Shown here: positions 8,966 through 18,421 of the stretch, piece after piece | Layout of the letters: each line of letters opens with the position of its first letter | How positions within the stretch are numbered: the stretch's first letter is position 1 | DNA from: Acidobacteriaceae bacterium | Lineage (GTDB): Bacteria; Acidobacteriota; Terriglobia; Terriglobales; Acidobacteriaceae | Direction: 5' to 3' | Length of the DNA: 33,136 bases | Assembly (NCBI GenBank): GCA_003138515.1 | Contig: PLGG01000077.1 | Location: 1-33,136 of the forward strand | The notes under the pieces: model-generated | What the model saw: only the letters and a program-made list of their open reading frames with translations | Databases searched by the model: none | Told to the model about the DNA's origin: nothing | Translations under genes and position numbers: made by a program

Positions 8966-9223
8966 TCAGCATCCCATGTGATTGCCTCCGATCGACTCGA
9001 AGAATTCTGTGGTATCAGTAATTCCGGTCCAGCCGTCCTTCAATTTCTCATTCACAAGTTCCAGTCGGCGCTCGGCCTCTTGCAAATCCGCAACGTGGTT
9101 GGCGTCTTTGGCACGATGGTAGGCGTCACCGATATCAGACTGCGCTCCAGCCCTCAGCAGAATGTGGATAGCGCGACTGTCAGGTACCTCAGAAATGGTA
9201 TGATGATGACCCGAGTTAAGAAT
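8966..9223 (-). pseudogene. 5'-truncated gene fragment between RES and ABC-3C modules
   Basis: The minus strand stays open for 85 codons with protein-like composition, for example DSRAIHILLRAGAQSDIGDA, then EAERRLELVNEKLKDGW, ending at TGA 8968-8966. No usable start codon exists near its 5' end: an in-frame TAG lies just before ATT at 9223, and the ABC-3C gene begins 18 nt further on. The opposite strand also has an ORF (8978-9244), but its translation looks random. I read this as the C-terminal remnant of a gene whose front was lost when the ABC-3C operon arrived. The helical LLRAGA stretch is ankyrin-like, but one helix is not enough to name it. Confidence 0.4.
9177..9204 (+). promoter_or_regulatory. 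Candidate promoter of the ABC-3C operon
   Basis: CTGTCA (9177-9182), a 16-nt spacer and TATGAT (9199-9204; 5 of 6 to the -10 consensus) would start transcription about 30 nt before the ATG at 9241. It lies inside the antisense gene fragment. Confidence 0.35.
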
Positions 9224-9240
9224 CTAGAATCCGGTGCAGG

Positions 9241-10464
9241 ATGACCGCAGACCAAGTTGATCGGTTTTCTGCCGGGGAACAGGGCCTCGGCTATCTTTAC
9301 CAGCCGAGGTTTGCGCTCCTTAAGCTGTTCGAGTTACCGGAGGAGACTTCGGTTTTCATCGAAAAAGACGACGACCTTAACTTTGTTGACATGGGCGGGC
9401 GATTGACCCTCGGCTCTCTGAAACACAAGGCGCCAGGAGAGCGACTGACCGACCTGTCCACGGACTTCTGGAAATCGGTCCGAATCTGGCTGAAGCGCTA
9501 CAAACACGGGGGACGGATCGAATCGAGCCATCAGTTTTACCTGTTCACGACCAATGAGGTGTCGGAAACCTCATTTCTGAAGGAATTCCTGCCCACCGCA
9601 GTCACTCGTTCTGCTGATGATCCGGCACTCAGCACGTTAGCCGATGCCGCCTTGGCAGAAACACAATCGGAACCAATTCAGAAGGTCGCGACCGAACTGC
9701 ACAGCCTGAACGAGGCGGAGCAGGTCGACTTCTTAAGGAGAATCACGATCTTCGATCGCGCTCCTCGGATCGATGACATCCCCGGCCTGATCAAAGACAG
9801 GCACATGCGCAGCATTCGGCGGGAATACCGGGATTCCGTTTTCGAGCGCCTGGAAGGCTGGTGGCACGACGCCGCACTCGCACTTCTCACCGGTAAGCGC
9901 CTGTCACCAATTTATGGCTACGAAGTTTCGGACAGGCTCACGGCGCTCGCCGACGAATATAAAACCGACAATCTCCCCATCACCTTCCGAGGGAAGGAGC
10001 CCAATGGGGAAATTGACACCGAAAACGACGATCGCCTCTTTGTAAGGCAGCTTCGGGAGATCGGCATCACTTCTGCGCGAATCCGCAATGCGATCCTGGA
10101 CTATTACCGTGCCTATGAGCAGCGCTCCCAGTGGGCCCGCGAGAATCTTCTGATCTCCGATGAACTCGAGGACTACGAAGACCGTCTCGAAGACGAGTGG
10201 TCCAGATACCGTGACGTGGTATTCGAGCAACTGGATCGGGAGAGTGCGGAATCGGTTCTGCGCGAGGCTGGCCAAAAACTCTACCGATGGGTGGATCTGG
10301 AGAGCGGCAACATCAGCTCGCTGCGCATCCGCGAACGAGTAACCGAGCCGTACGTCGTGCGCGGCTGCTTTCACATCCTCGCAAACCTCACCCCATTACC
10401 CCGCGTTTATTGGCATCCTCTCTTCCTGGAGCGGCTGCGCAAGCTTTTGACGGTGAGCGCATGA
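9241..10464 (+). CDS. ABC-3C system effector protein (nuclease-like N-terminus, ABC-3C C-terminal domain)
   Basis: 407 residues. The N-terminus FSAGEQGLGYLYQPRFALLK, then EKDDDLNFV (about 41-49) and LGSLKHKA (about 58-65), follow the usual start of ABC-three-component proteins. The D and the (Q/L)xKH element resemble a PD-(D/E)XK nuclease as in Cap4-like proteins. The remaining ~250 residues match the ABC-3C C-terminal domain, which links the effector to the other two components. The stop overlaps the next start (ATGA at 10461-10464). ABC-3C systems are predicted phage or plasmid conflict systems, in which the ATPase senses invading DNA and licenses the effector. The family is recognised; the catalytic role is inferred. 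The canonical Q of the motif is L here, so activity is not assured. Confidence 0.82.
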   Translation: MTADQVDRFSAGEQGLGYLYQPRFALLKLFELPEETSVFIEKDDDLNFVDMGGRLTLGSLKHKAPGERLTDLSTDFWKSVRIWLKRYKHGGRIESSHQFYLFTTNEVSETSFLKEFLPTAVTRSADDPALSTLADAALAETQSEPIQKVATELHSLNEAEQVDFLRRITIFDRAPRIDDIPGLIKDRHMRSIRREYRDSVFERLEGWWHDAALALLTGKRLSPIYGYEVSDRLTALADEYKTDNLPITFRGKEPNGEIDTENDDRLFVRQLREIGITSARIRNAILDYYRAYEQRSQWARENLLISDELEDYEDRLEDEWSRYRDVVFEQLDRESAESVLREAGQKLYRWVDLESGNISSLRIRERVTEPYVVRGCFHILANLTPLPRVYWHPLFLERLRKLLTVSA

Positions 10465-10949
10465 AGCCATGGACTCAGCGGCCGTTCGAGATCAGAAACC
10501 TCTTTAATCCTGCTTTCTGTGGGGTTGTGCTGTTCCGCGCCATGGCTGGTTACGAAGAAGAGGATGATACAGGCATGCCTTTTTCTCTGGCATTGTTGGT
10601 GTTGCCCTTATGTCTGCACAAGGACACGCGGATCGTCCTCTCGGACAATGCCCGTGGCTACTTCCTCAAGGTGATTGAAAAGAACCCGCGCGTTCTGGTC
10701 GGATTCGCGAAGCGAGCTAACCAGCTGCTGCCATTCGCTTTCGAAGCGATGGGATTCCTGATGGAACGCGGCTGCTTTCTCGTCACCGAGGACGGGCGAC
10801 TCCAAACGGTAGACCAGAAGGTGCGGAAAAGGGTGACCGGTACAGAAGAATCAATTGCCTGTCAACGGGTCGCCCGACTCGTGGGTAGAGAATTTGCGCG
10901 CGTGGGGGATCGCGGCACGGTCTACACATCGCTTGGGGTTCGTCCATGA
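10461..10949 (+). CDS. ABC-3C system middle component
   Basis: 162 residues from ATG at 10461, which overlaps the previous stop by 4 nt; a longer in-frame extension upstream would sit wholly inside the first gene and is not needed. Features typical of three-component middle proteins are IRNLFNPAFCGVVLFRAMAG near the start, a hydrophobic FSLALLVLPLCLHK and a C-terminal winged-helix-like part. These small proteins bridge the ATPase and the effector. The stop again overlaps the ATPase start (ATGA, 10946-10949). No catalytic residues are apparent. Size, order and overlaps make the assignment solid. Confidence 0.85.
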   Translation: MKPWTQRPFEIRNLFNPAFCGVVLFRAMAGYEEEDDTGMPFSLALLVLPLCLHKDTRIVLSDNARGYFLKVIEKNPRVLVGFAKRANQLLPFAFEAMGFLMERGCFLVTEDGRLQTVDQKVRKRVTGTEESIACQRVARLVGREFARVGDRGTVYTSLGVRP

Positions 10950-12913
10950 AGATCAAGTCCATTCACATCTATAGCCACGACGGTCAGCGCCGGGACCTTG
11001 AATTTCACGTCGCTGGTCTGAACGTCATCACCGGGCGCTCCTCCACGGGCAAGTCCGCTCTCTCCGACATTGTCGAGTACTGTATGGGGCAGTCGGACTG
11101 CAACGTCCCGGAGGGAGTCATTCGCGACAAAGTTGCCTGGTTTGCGGTCCTGTATCAGTTCGCGACTGAGGAGGTCCTAATCGCGAAACCCGCTCCCGAG
11201 ACCGGTGCTGGCAGTTGTAGCGTCGCCATGGTGCGTCGCGGAGCCACTGTGGCGATACCTACCTATGAGGAGTTGGCAGTCAACACGGACGACGAGGCGG
11301 TTACGACGCTCCTTTCGGGACTGCTCGGGATTCCTGAGAACACGACCGATGTGCCGCTCGAAAGCAGCCGGGCCAGCTTTGTAGCAACCATCAAGCACAC
11401 GTACTACTACTTGTTTCAAAAACAGGGGTTGGTGACGAACAAAGAGCAGTTGCTGTATCGGCAGAATGAACCCTATCAGCCGCAGGCGATACGCGACACG
11501 TTGCCGATATTGCTGGGCGTCTCTTCGAACGACCGGTACGAACTGGAAGCCAAGTTGCGGATAGCGCAGAGAGATCTGCGCATCAGCGCCAAGATCATAG
11601 AGGAGGCGCGACAGGCAATCGATACCTCTGAACAGAAGGGCCTGAGCCTTCTTTCCGAGGCGCGCTCAGTTGGAATCGTGCGCGCGATCACCGGGGCGGA
11701 GGGGAAGGATGAGGTTCTTGAAATCCTGCGCGGAACGCTGAGTTGGAAGCCTCAGTCGGTTCCCCAGGATGCTTCCGACGACTTATCGCGGCTTGAGGAA
11801 AGGATATCTGCTCTGCGCCAAGATCGGCGGGATCTTCAGACAAGAATTGATAGCGCACGACAGTTTGCCAGGCAGGCGGGTGGATTTCAGAGCGAGGCCG
11901 GCGAACAGAGGGATCGGCTGCTGTCCATCGGAGCACTCCCGAGGGATTCGTCCACGGGCGAGTGGCAATGGCCCTTCTCGGAGAAAAATCTGGGTTTGGA
12001 TTCTCCGATTGCCTTCGCACTCCTGAGCGAGGTGGGCAGCCTGGATACCGAACTGGCGATCGTCTCCGGCCAGCGGCCCCGCTTGGACTCCTATCTTGCC
12101 GACCTCGATGGTCAGATTCAGCAAGCCAGCGAAGAGATCCGAAGTGTCGAAGAGCAGTTGGCCGCCGCGATCGCGACCAATGAACTCGTGAATGCAATGG
12201 GCAACCGTAATAATGCTGCTGCACGGGTAGTGGGACGAATCAGTCTGTTCCTCGAGAATCTCATTCCTAATGCAGAACTCGTCGCGCTCGAAGCCAAGCA
12301 TGAACGTCTACGACGGAGGGCTGTCGAACTCGAGCGGCGTGTTGGAAGTGACACCAGTCAGGACCGGCTCTTCTCCATATTGAATAACATCGCAGGTTAT
12401 GTCTCGCAGTTCCTGCGGGAACTGGAGGCCGAGTTCAGCGCTTTCCCGGTACGAATCGACTTGACGAATCTGACCATCGTTTTCGATCGTCCCGAGCGGT
12501 CGGTGCCGATGAGCAGGACGGGGGGTGGCGAGAACCATCTTGCTTATCATCTCTCGACACTTCTGGCTCTGCACATGTTCGCGGCCAAGAGCGATCGCCC
12601 GCTCCCCAGATTCCTCATGATCGACCAGCCTACACAGGTCTATTTTCCGTCCGAGCAGATCTACAAAGCAGCCGATGGTTCCATCCAGAAGACCGAGGAA
12701 GATGCAGATCTCGCCGCAGTGCGCCGGCTCTTCGCGTGGCTACGTAAATTCACCGAAGAACTTGTTCCAGGATTCCAAATCATCGTGACGGAACACGCGA
12801 ACCTGCGGGATGAGTGGTTTCAAGCTGCGCTTGTCGAAGAGCCTTGGTCGAAGCCACCTGCATTGGTGCCCGATAACTGGCCATACGAGAAGCGCGATGG
12901 AGCGTCTCGCTAG
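10946..12913 (+). CDS. DUF3732-type ABC-3C ATPase
   Basis: 655 residues. Walker A GRSSTGKS lies at 30-37. A long charged middle (about 190-480) with LEERISALRQDRRDLQTRI and similar stretches looks like a coiled coil. An ABC-signature-like SRTGGGEN lies near 522-529, Walker B FLMIDQP near 556-562, and a switch histidine in TEH near 614-616. This is the SMC/Rad50-like layout of DUF3732 proteins, the ATPase of ABC-3C systems, which probably clamps DNA. It is the third gene of the operon, translationally coupled to the middle component. The residues after Walker B are QPTQ, so Gln replaces the usual catalytic Glu; this is common in DUF3732 but suggests slow or switch-like hydrolysis. Confidence 0.9.
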   Translation: MKIKSIHIYSHDGQRRDLEFHVAGLNVITGRSSTGKSALSDIVEYCMGQSDCNVPEGVIRDKVAWFAVLYQFATEEVLIAKPAPETGAGSCSVAMVRRGATVAIPTYEELAVNTDDEAVTTLLSGLLGIPENTTDVPLESSRASFVATIKHTYYYLFQKQGLVTNKEQLLYRQNEPYQPQAIRDTLPILLGVSSNDRYELEAKLRIAQRDLRISAKIIEEARQAIDTSEQKGLSLLSEARSVGIVRAITGAEGKDEVLEILRGTLSWKPQSVPQDASDDLSRLEERISALRQDRRDLQTRIDSARQFARQAGGFQSEAGEQRDRLLSIGALPRDSSTGEWQWPFSEKNLGLDSPIAFALLSEVGSLDTELAIVSGQRPRLDSYLADLDGQIQQASEEIRSVEEQLAAAIATNELVNAMGNRNNAAARVVGRISLFLENLIPNAELVALEAKHERLRRRAVELERRVGSDTSQDRLFSILNNIAGYVSQFLRELEAEFSAFPVRIDLTNLTIVFDRPERSVPMSRTGGGENHLAYHLSTLLALHMFAAKSDRPLPRFLMIDQPTQVYFPSEQIYKAADGSIQKTEEDADLAAVRRLFAWLRKFTEELVPGFQIIVTEHANLRDEWFQAALVEEPWSKPPALVPDNWPYEKRDGASR

Positions 12914-14052
12914 CAACGTCTACGAACGCGCAAGGATCACCCGCTCGGATGAAGCCCAAATGTTTTCGTGTCTCAGTCTTTTGTCGAAGCGGGTGCACGC
13001 GGCATCGGTGTACTGATCCGGCATCAGCCAGCCCGGTCCCTATCAACGCGTGTTTCGCGATTTAGAGCGCTTGCAGGTGTGCAAACAGTGTGCCGGCAAA
13101 GTCGAGGGAAACTCAGTCGGAATGAGAGCGGGAAGGTCGCCGCACATCCTTCCTCTGCCCGACAGAGTTCGCTCACAAGGTGTTCGGATCGAGTGCAGAT
13201 CTCGCACACGTAACGCAGTCCAAAGGCGAACCTGCGCAGCGTTCTGGAAGCAATGGCATAAATCAGTTACCACCGATTCGGTTGGGCACCAGCGCCCGGG
13301 AACATGTTTTTTCCGGGTACTGGCTGGCGGCAGGGGGACCAATCCTCTGAAGAAGGCACTCAATCGTTATAAGCTCAATCCCGGACGATGGAGCGTCTAT
13401 CTGGGCCTATCCGTATTTGACCAGATTTCCGGATAGCCGGTTTTACGGCCACGTGGATTGGATTCGCAAACTCTGGCCGACATTCCCGACAGCATTCCAA
13501 GGACTGTTTACTTCGATATAACTGACGGGTGGGCGACTATCGAGGCCTTACTGCATTTCCGGACCATGCGGCGTTTTTCGGTACGAATCCGTATGGCGCG
13601 CCGTTTTGTTGCGAAGCATCTTCTTCCGGGGAAGACCGAAGATTGGGATGCTATTGGTCCATCCGGGGCGGTGTTTCGGACACCATGGAACATGGAACGC
13701 GCCTATGAGCCGTTGCGGCCATCACGGCGCTGACATCATAAAAAGGTGCACTGTGGCGGGGTCGGGCGCCGGCGGTCGGCGACGCTCGGGAGGTGGACAA
13801 TTGTGCGAGCTAGAGGCGGTCAGCGCGTAACGTCTGCTACGTCCTTCTCAGTCCAGCGGAATTATGGATCTCCTCGGGATTGCGCGGGAACATCAGTCAT
13901 CTTGCTCATGCTGAGCGAGAGAATGCCCTTGCTCCCCTGCTGCCAGGGCGGCTTCCACTCACTCTCCAGGTTTTCGGAATTGTGGCTGTAAGACCAGCAA
14001 ACAGGAAGTTGCACCATTCTTGGTTAAGGAAGGGTTGGCGACAAATTCACAA
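12914..14052. other. Gene-poor stretch after the ABC-3C operon
   Basis: About 1.1 kb with no recognisable gene on either strand. Open frames (for example 13050-13436 plus, 13043-13363 minus, 13458-13733 plus) give low-similarity, R/S/P-rich translations. It holds one copy of the dispersed motif TTTCCGGATAGCCGG (13426-13440), which is part of a small inverted repeat with CTATCCG at 13407-13413. A short minus-strand reading (ATG near 14019 to TAA near 13862) looks faintly protein-like but is too weak to call. The region looks like decayed mobile DNA. Confidence 0.4.
13407..13440. repeat. Dispersed repeat copy and small inverted repeat
   Basis: CTATCCG (13407-13413) and CGGATAG (13430-13436) form an inverted repeat. 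The right arm lies inside TTTCCGGATAGCCGG, which recurs at 24144-24156 and, in variant form, at 24952-24976, 25784-25808 and 32941-32960. Confidence 0.45.
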
Positions 14053-14394
14053 CTACGCTTCAGCCGACTCCCGTCCCATGTCCATCGCCAAAAGAACATC
14101 TTCAGGAATGTAATGTTCCCGGAACTACTGATGCACGAAGTGCCTGATCGGTTGACCGGTTTCTTCTCCTTGTACTATCGCTTCCAGTGCTTCCGCTTCC
14201 GTCAGCCCGAGTTCATTGAGCAACCGATCCCATAAGGCAAATTCCGCGACGATTTGTCGAGAGGTCTGGAACCTCCCAGTGCGCCAGGAACTGAACTTCT
14301 CTTTTTTGTAGTGTGCTGGACCATTCTTGGAATTCCAATTGAGTAAGATCATTTGATCACGGGGAGCGTCCAGGTGGAATTGCAGATTTGACAC
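14053..14394 (-). pseudogene. Small gene of unknown function interrupted by one in-frame TAG
   Basis: From GTG at 14394 the minus strand reads 89 codons (NELGLTEAEALEAIVQGEET, then GQPIRHFVHQ) to TAG at 14127-14125. It then continues in the same frame for 23 more protein-like codons (FREHYIPEDVLLAMDMGRES, then AEA) to TAG at 14055-14053. The composition on both sides is alike and the second part looks like a natural C-terminus, so a single nonsense mutation in a ~113-residue protein is the simplest reading. The family is not recognised. A truncated 89-residue product could still be made. Confidence 0.5.
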
Positions 14395-15009
14395 TGTCTG
14401 AAACGTTGGACTTCGACTTCACAACTCCTTGAACTGGCGATTTGATCTTAGTGAGTCAACTCTTGTCTTGCTGGTTTTGTGTCTGAAATCCAAGATATCG
14501 TGCCAGCTCCGCTCACGGCTGCAGTTTAAGCACAGCTGCATAAGCTAATTCCCGAGAAATAATCTACGCAGGGGCTGGCAATCGCGGATGTGCGTGAGAT
14601 GAGCTCCGATAGGCGGCGAGTGCATTCTACCCCAATTCATTAACCCAGCAGTACCGAACTATTGACTAGAGATTCATCGCAATGTGAAGCGGCCATAAAC
14701 ATCGCGGATTACAAAACTGTTATCTTCAAGGCGCCGCGGTGCTTCAGCACATCGTGCCATCCGAAGGATGTCATGGTGCTTTGCCGAAGGCGGCGTACGC
14801 GATGACTCTTGCCTGCAAGCTGAGTGAGGAAATCCAGTGGGGCCTAGTTCTAAATCGGATAATCAGTCCTTTGTTACAGCGGAATTCGCCACAACTCCCG
14901 GATAGCCAGGTGGATGATCGCGAAAGGCGCGGCACGATCGGCTCCGAAGGGTTTTTGTGCGCAATGGGGAAGCGATATCATACTAAAGGCGATTTTCAAT
15001 GGAGGTTGT
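14395..15009. other. Intergenic region and long leader of the TonB receptor gene
   Basis: No gene is supported here. It contains the 21-bp regulatory site at 14707-14727, a CCCGGATAGCC motif (14897-14907) resembling the dispersed repeat, and the ribosome site GGAGG at 15001-15005. About 280 nt separate the regulatory site from the start codon; a reading frame from 14739 exists but shows no family resemblance. Confidence 0.45.
14707..14727 (+). promoter_or_regulatory. Candidate response-regulator binding site, copy 1
   Basis: GATTACAAAACTGTTATCTTC matches the site at 20521-20541 in 19 of 21 positions. Its core, TTACA-N4-TGTTA, is an imperfect dyad similar in style to the CusR/CopR boxes used by OmpR-family regulators. 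It lies about 300 nt before the TonB receptor start. The similarity is seen; binding by the regulator at 18422-19096 is inferred. Confidence 0.6.
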
Positions 15010-18000
15010 ATGCACCGTAAGCCGAATGAGAATCTCCATGTCTCCGAAAAACGCGTTGCGCTTCTGGACCTTCGCCCTCTTATTGTATTCAGCCTGATCT
15101 TTCTCTTTGCCAATTTTTCTTTCGCACAGGTGAACCGCAGCGGATTGAATGGCACAGTCACCGATTCCACTGGGCGGGTGCTGATGCAGGTGCATGTCAC
15201 GGTGATCGAAAACGCGACCGGATTGAGCCGCGACACCTTTTCAGACGGCGGCGGCAATTACAGCATTTCCCAACTTGCGGTTGGCGTTTATACGGTTACC
15301 TTCGAGCACCAGGGATTTAAGAAGCTCGAGTTTGTCGATGTGGAGCAGGTCATCGGGGGAACTCGCACCCTGGATGCAACGCTCGAAGTCGCGGGCGGTG
15401 AGGAGCGTGTCAACGTCTCCACCGCGTCAGCGCTGATGGACCACAACACCAGCGCTGTGACCGGCTTAATTGAGAGAGAGCAGGCGGATGAATTACCACT
15501 CAATGGCCGCAACTGGTCGGCTCTAACGGCATTCGTTCCCGGCGCCATTGACACTGGCGGCGGCAACCAGCGGTCGGTTCGCTTTGCCGGACGCGGCCTC
15601 GACGATAGCAACTTTACCTATGACGGCGTCGACGCCACCAGCATCGTGAATCAGACGCAGCGACCTTGGGTCCGACTGGCCATTCCGCTGGACGCGATCC
15701 AGGAGTTCCGCGTCGACACGCTGATGGCGACCGCCGAGGAAGGCGGTACGGGAGGCGCTCAGTTGGCCGTTGCCTCGCCCTCGGGCACCAATCGCTTCCA
15801 CGGACGCCTGTTCGAATATTTGCGCAACGATTTCTTCGACGCGCCGCTGCCTGCCTGGGGCACCCCGGCGGTCTGGACCTCCAGCCTTGAAACTCAGCCG
15901 GAACATGAGCAGCCGCTTCGCCTGAATCAGTTCGGAGGATCGGTTGGCGGACCCATCGTGCGCGACAAGACGTTCTTTTTCATCGCTTCTGAGGCCTACA
16001 GGCAGGACTGGGGCTATCCGGCAAGCGGCGACGTGCCAAGCGCGGCGCTCATTGCAAAAGTTCCGAGTACCTCGCCAGTCTATGGAATCATCCAGGCATT
16101 CCCGGGAACGGGTCCAAGGACAACTGAATACGGCACCAGCGACCCGAACACCAACATTGTGATCTGCCAATGCACGCAGTGGGTCAACGAGAACTCGGCA
16201 ATGTTGCGGCTCGACCAGCACTTCTCAGAGAAGACCACGGGCTTTATGCGCTTCAACTACGACCGGTCGGTCAATACGCAGCCGCTTTCCGCTTCCGCGA
16301 CGGACTTGCAGCAGAAAGTCTCCGCGCCAGTGAGTGGTGTGCTGGAATTGCTGCACGTCTTCAATCCCAATCTGGTGAACGAGGCCCACGCAGGCTTTAA
16401 TCGCTCCACCAACAACCAATACAACAATAGCGACTCCGGGATCATTTACAAGATTGCGGTTCAGAATGGTATTGGGCCGGGATTTGTCACTGAGAACTAC
16501 GACTACACCAGTATCTATGCGGGCAACTCATTTTCGGTGAACGACAACCTGACCTGGGCGCATGACCGGCATACCTTCAAAGCCGGAGTGGAATACCGCC
16601 GCATTCAATTGAACCAGGATCACCCGGAAGACGGAACAATTACGTTTTCCTCGGTGGAGAATCTGGCAGCAAACGCGGTCAGAAAAGCGAGCCTGACCGG
16701 CGCGTTGCCGGTCAACGAACTGCGCAAGAACGATATCTTCGCCTACGCGCAGGACGAGTACAAGTGGCGGCAGAACCTCGTCCTGAACCTGGGCCTGCGC
16801 TACACCATCTTCGGACTTTTCGACGAGAAGAACGGGCTGGCGGAGCCTTTCGATTTCGCCACCTGCGGACCCCAGGGGTACTGCCGCGTGGGCGCCAGCT
16901 TCGGCCAGCAGAATTTCGCCGATTTCGATCCACGCTTGGGCTTCGCCTGGACGCCGCGGAAGGGCGACCGGACGGTGATTCGGGGCGGATTCGGCATCTA
17001 CCACGAAGACGGACAGTTGGACGATCAGAATCTGCCCGCCGGAAATGAAGTACCCTCCTATTCGGCAAGCAGCGCCAATTCAACCCTCTCCTACTGCGCG
17101 CCCGCATCGTGTCCGATCCAGGCTGACGCGGTTCTGACCGCTGCCGGAGCCAACGCATTCGGCGCCGGAACCTACAAGCCGAGTGCCGAACAACGGGACC
17201 GCAAAGACTCGTATGTTGAGCAGTGGAGCATCTCGGTGCAGCGGGAACTGCCCGCGAACTTCGTGGGCACGGTCTCCTACCTGGGAAGCCATGGCGTGCA
17301 TCTGCTCGAGCAGGGCGAGACAAACCTGTTGGCATACAACGCGTCCACGGACACGTATGGTCCGCAGACACAATATCCGGATTGTGCCTGGAATGCGAGT
17401 GCGCCTGCCGGCAGTTGCGCTACAGGCTTTCAATGGCGCGGATCAGCTGGCATGAGCGTGTACGACGGTCTCTCTGTGTCCATTCGGCGTCCGTTCTCCC
17501 GCGGCCTCCTGGTGGCGGCCAATTATATGTGGTCGCACGAGATCGACAACGGCTCCAACGGCAGCGGAGATGGCGACGAAATTCAGCCGCAGGATCAAGC
17601 GTGCCAAGCCTGTGATCGCGCCAGCGGCGCCTGGGACGCCCGCCAAGTGGTCAACGGCAACGCTGTCTATCAACTCCCCTTCGGCCACGGCAAGGCGCTG
17701 CTGAACCAGAGTGGGTTTGCCGACGCGATTGCGGGCAACTGGGAACTTACCACGTCGGCGCTGGCGCGCACCGGGTTCCCGGTGAATGTGGTAACGAGTC
17801 TGAACGGGCCGGACGGCAATCAGGCCGGCACGCAGCGTCCCAATTTGGTTCCCGGCGTTTCTCTCGCTCCGCCCGGAAGCAAGACGATTGCGAAGTGGTT
17901 CAATCCGGCCGCATTTGAGATTCCAGCCCTCAATTCAGCGGGCAATGCGAGCGTCTTCGGCACCGCGCCGCGCGACCTGCTCAGCGGGCCGGGGACGTGG

Positions 18001-18285
18001 CAGGTTGATATTGGCACCGGCAAGACGATTCCGTTGCGGGAGCGCGCGAAGATCGAATTCCGCGCGGAGTTCTACAACATCTTCAATCACCCGCAGTTGG
18101 GTCAGCCGGGGGCATCGTGCAGCGGTACCGGCTCATCCTCAGGCCCTACAGCCTGTGAGGCAGGGGCGGGATTCGGCCAGATCACCAACACGATAAACCT
18201 GAACACCGCCATCGTGTCGCCTATCACCCCGGTAGGGTCGGGGACTCCGCGCGAGATGCAGTTCGCGCTGCGGCTGGAGTTCTGA
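15010..18285 (+). CDS. Oar-like TonB-dependent outer-membrane receptor
   Basis: 1091 residues from ATG at 15010, chosen because GGAGG lies 4 nt upstream and a signal peptide follows (hydrophobic LIVFSLIFLFANFSFA, cleavage near AQ). An in-frame extension to 14914 lacks these. Residues ~35-125 form a carboxypeptidase-regulatory-like beta domain (GLNGTVTDSTGRVL, GNYSISQLAVGVYTV). A plug-type region follows (ELPLNGRNWSALTAFVPG), then a long beta barrel ending in aromatic ALRLEF, typical of BAM-inserted proteins. This architecture is expanded in Acidobacteriota and is thought to import large or complex substrates with TonB energy. It lies upstream of a two-component system and shares its presumed operator with the phosphoesterase gene. 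The substrate is unknown. Confidence 0.92.
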   Translation: MHRKPNENLHVSEKRVALLDLRPLIVFSLIFLFANFSFAQVNRSGLNGTVTDSTGRVLMQVHVTVIENATGLSRDTFSDGGGNYSISQLAVGVYTVTFEHQGFKKLEFVDVEQVIGGTRTLDATLEVAGGEERVNVSTASALMDHNTSAVTGLIEREQADELPLNGRNWSALTAFVPGAIDTGGGNQRSVRFAGRGLDDSNFTYDGVDATSIVNQTQRPWVRLAIPLDAIQEFRVDTLMATAEEGGTGGAQLAVASPSGTNRFHGRLFEYLRNDFFDAPLPAWGTPAVWTSSLETQPEHEQPLRLNQFGGSVGGPIVRDKTFFFIASEAYRQDWGYPASGDVPSAALIAKVPSTSPVYGIIQAFPGTGPRTTEYGTSDPNTNIVICQCTQWVNENSAMLRLDQHFSEKTTGFMRFNYDRSVNTQPLSASATDLQQKVSAPVSGVLELLHVFNPNLVNEAHAGFNRSTNNQYNNSDSGIIYKIAVQNGIGPGFVTENYDYTSIYAGNSFSVNDNLTWAHDRHTFKAGVEYRRIQLNQDHPEDGTITFSSVENLAANAVRKASLTGALPVNELRKNDIFAYAQDEYKWRQNLVLNLGLRYTIFGLFDEKNGLAEPFDFATCGPQGYCRVGASFGQQNFADFDPRLGFAWTPRKGDRTVIRGGFGIYHEDGQLDDQNLPAGNEVPSYSASSANSTLSYCAPASCPIQADAVLTAAGANAFGAGTYKPSAEQRDRKDSYVEQWSISVQRELPANFVGTVSYLGSHGVHLLEQGETNLLAYNASTDTYGPQTQYPDCAWNASAPAGSCATGFQWRGSAGMSVYDGLSVSIRRPFSRGLLVAANYMWSHEIDNGSNGSGDGDEIQPQDQACQACDRASGAWDARQVVNGNAVYQLPFGHGKALLNQSGFADAIAGNWELTTSALARTGFPVNVVTSLNGPDGNQAGTQRPNLVPGVSLAPPGSKTIAKWFNPAAFEIPALNSAGNASVFGTAPRDLLSGPGTWQVDIGTGKTIPLRERAKIEFRAEFYNIFNHPQLGQPGASCSGTGSSSGPTACEAGAGFGQITNTINLNTAIVSPITPVGSGTPREMQFALRLEF

Positions 18286-18421
18286 TGCCGAGCGCGAGAA
18301 ATGCAAGCGGCCGGCATGGCCGGATTGTAGTTCGGTCGAAGACTGTGAACGACAAAGAGCAATGAGATGATTCGTTTCGGCAATAGAGCGCTTCAAGTTG
18401 GAACATTGCGGGGAGTTGACA

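Noticed and set aside
8978..9244. Plus-strand 88-codon frame before the ABC-3C operon
   Set aside because: The opposite strand has the more protein-like translation; this one has no ribosome site and overlaps the ABC-3C start.
13043..13733. Several open frames between the ABC-3C operon and the pseudogene
   Set aside because: Translations are R/S/P-rich, lack ribosome sites and match no transposase or other family I know.
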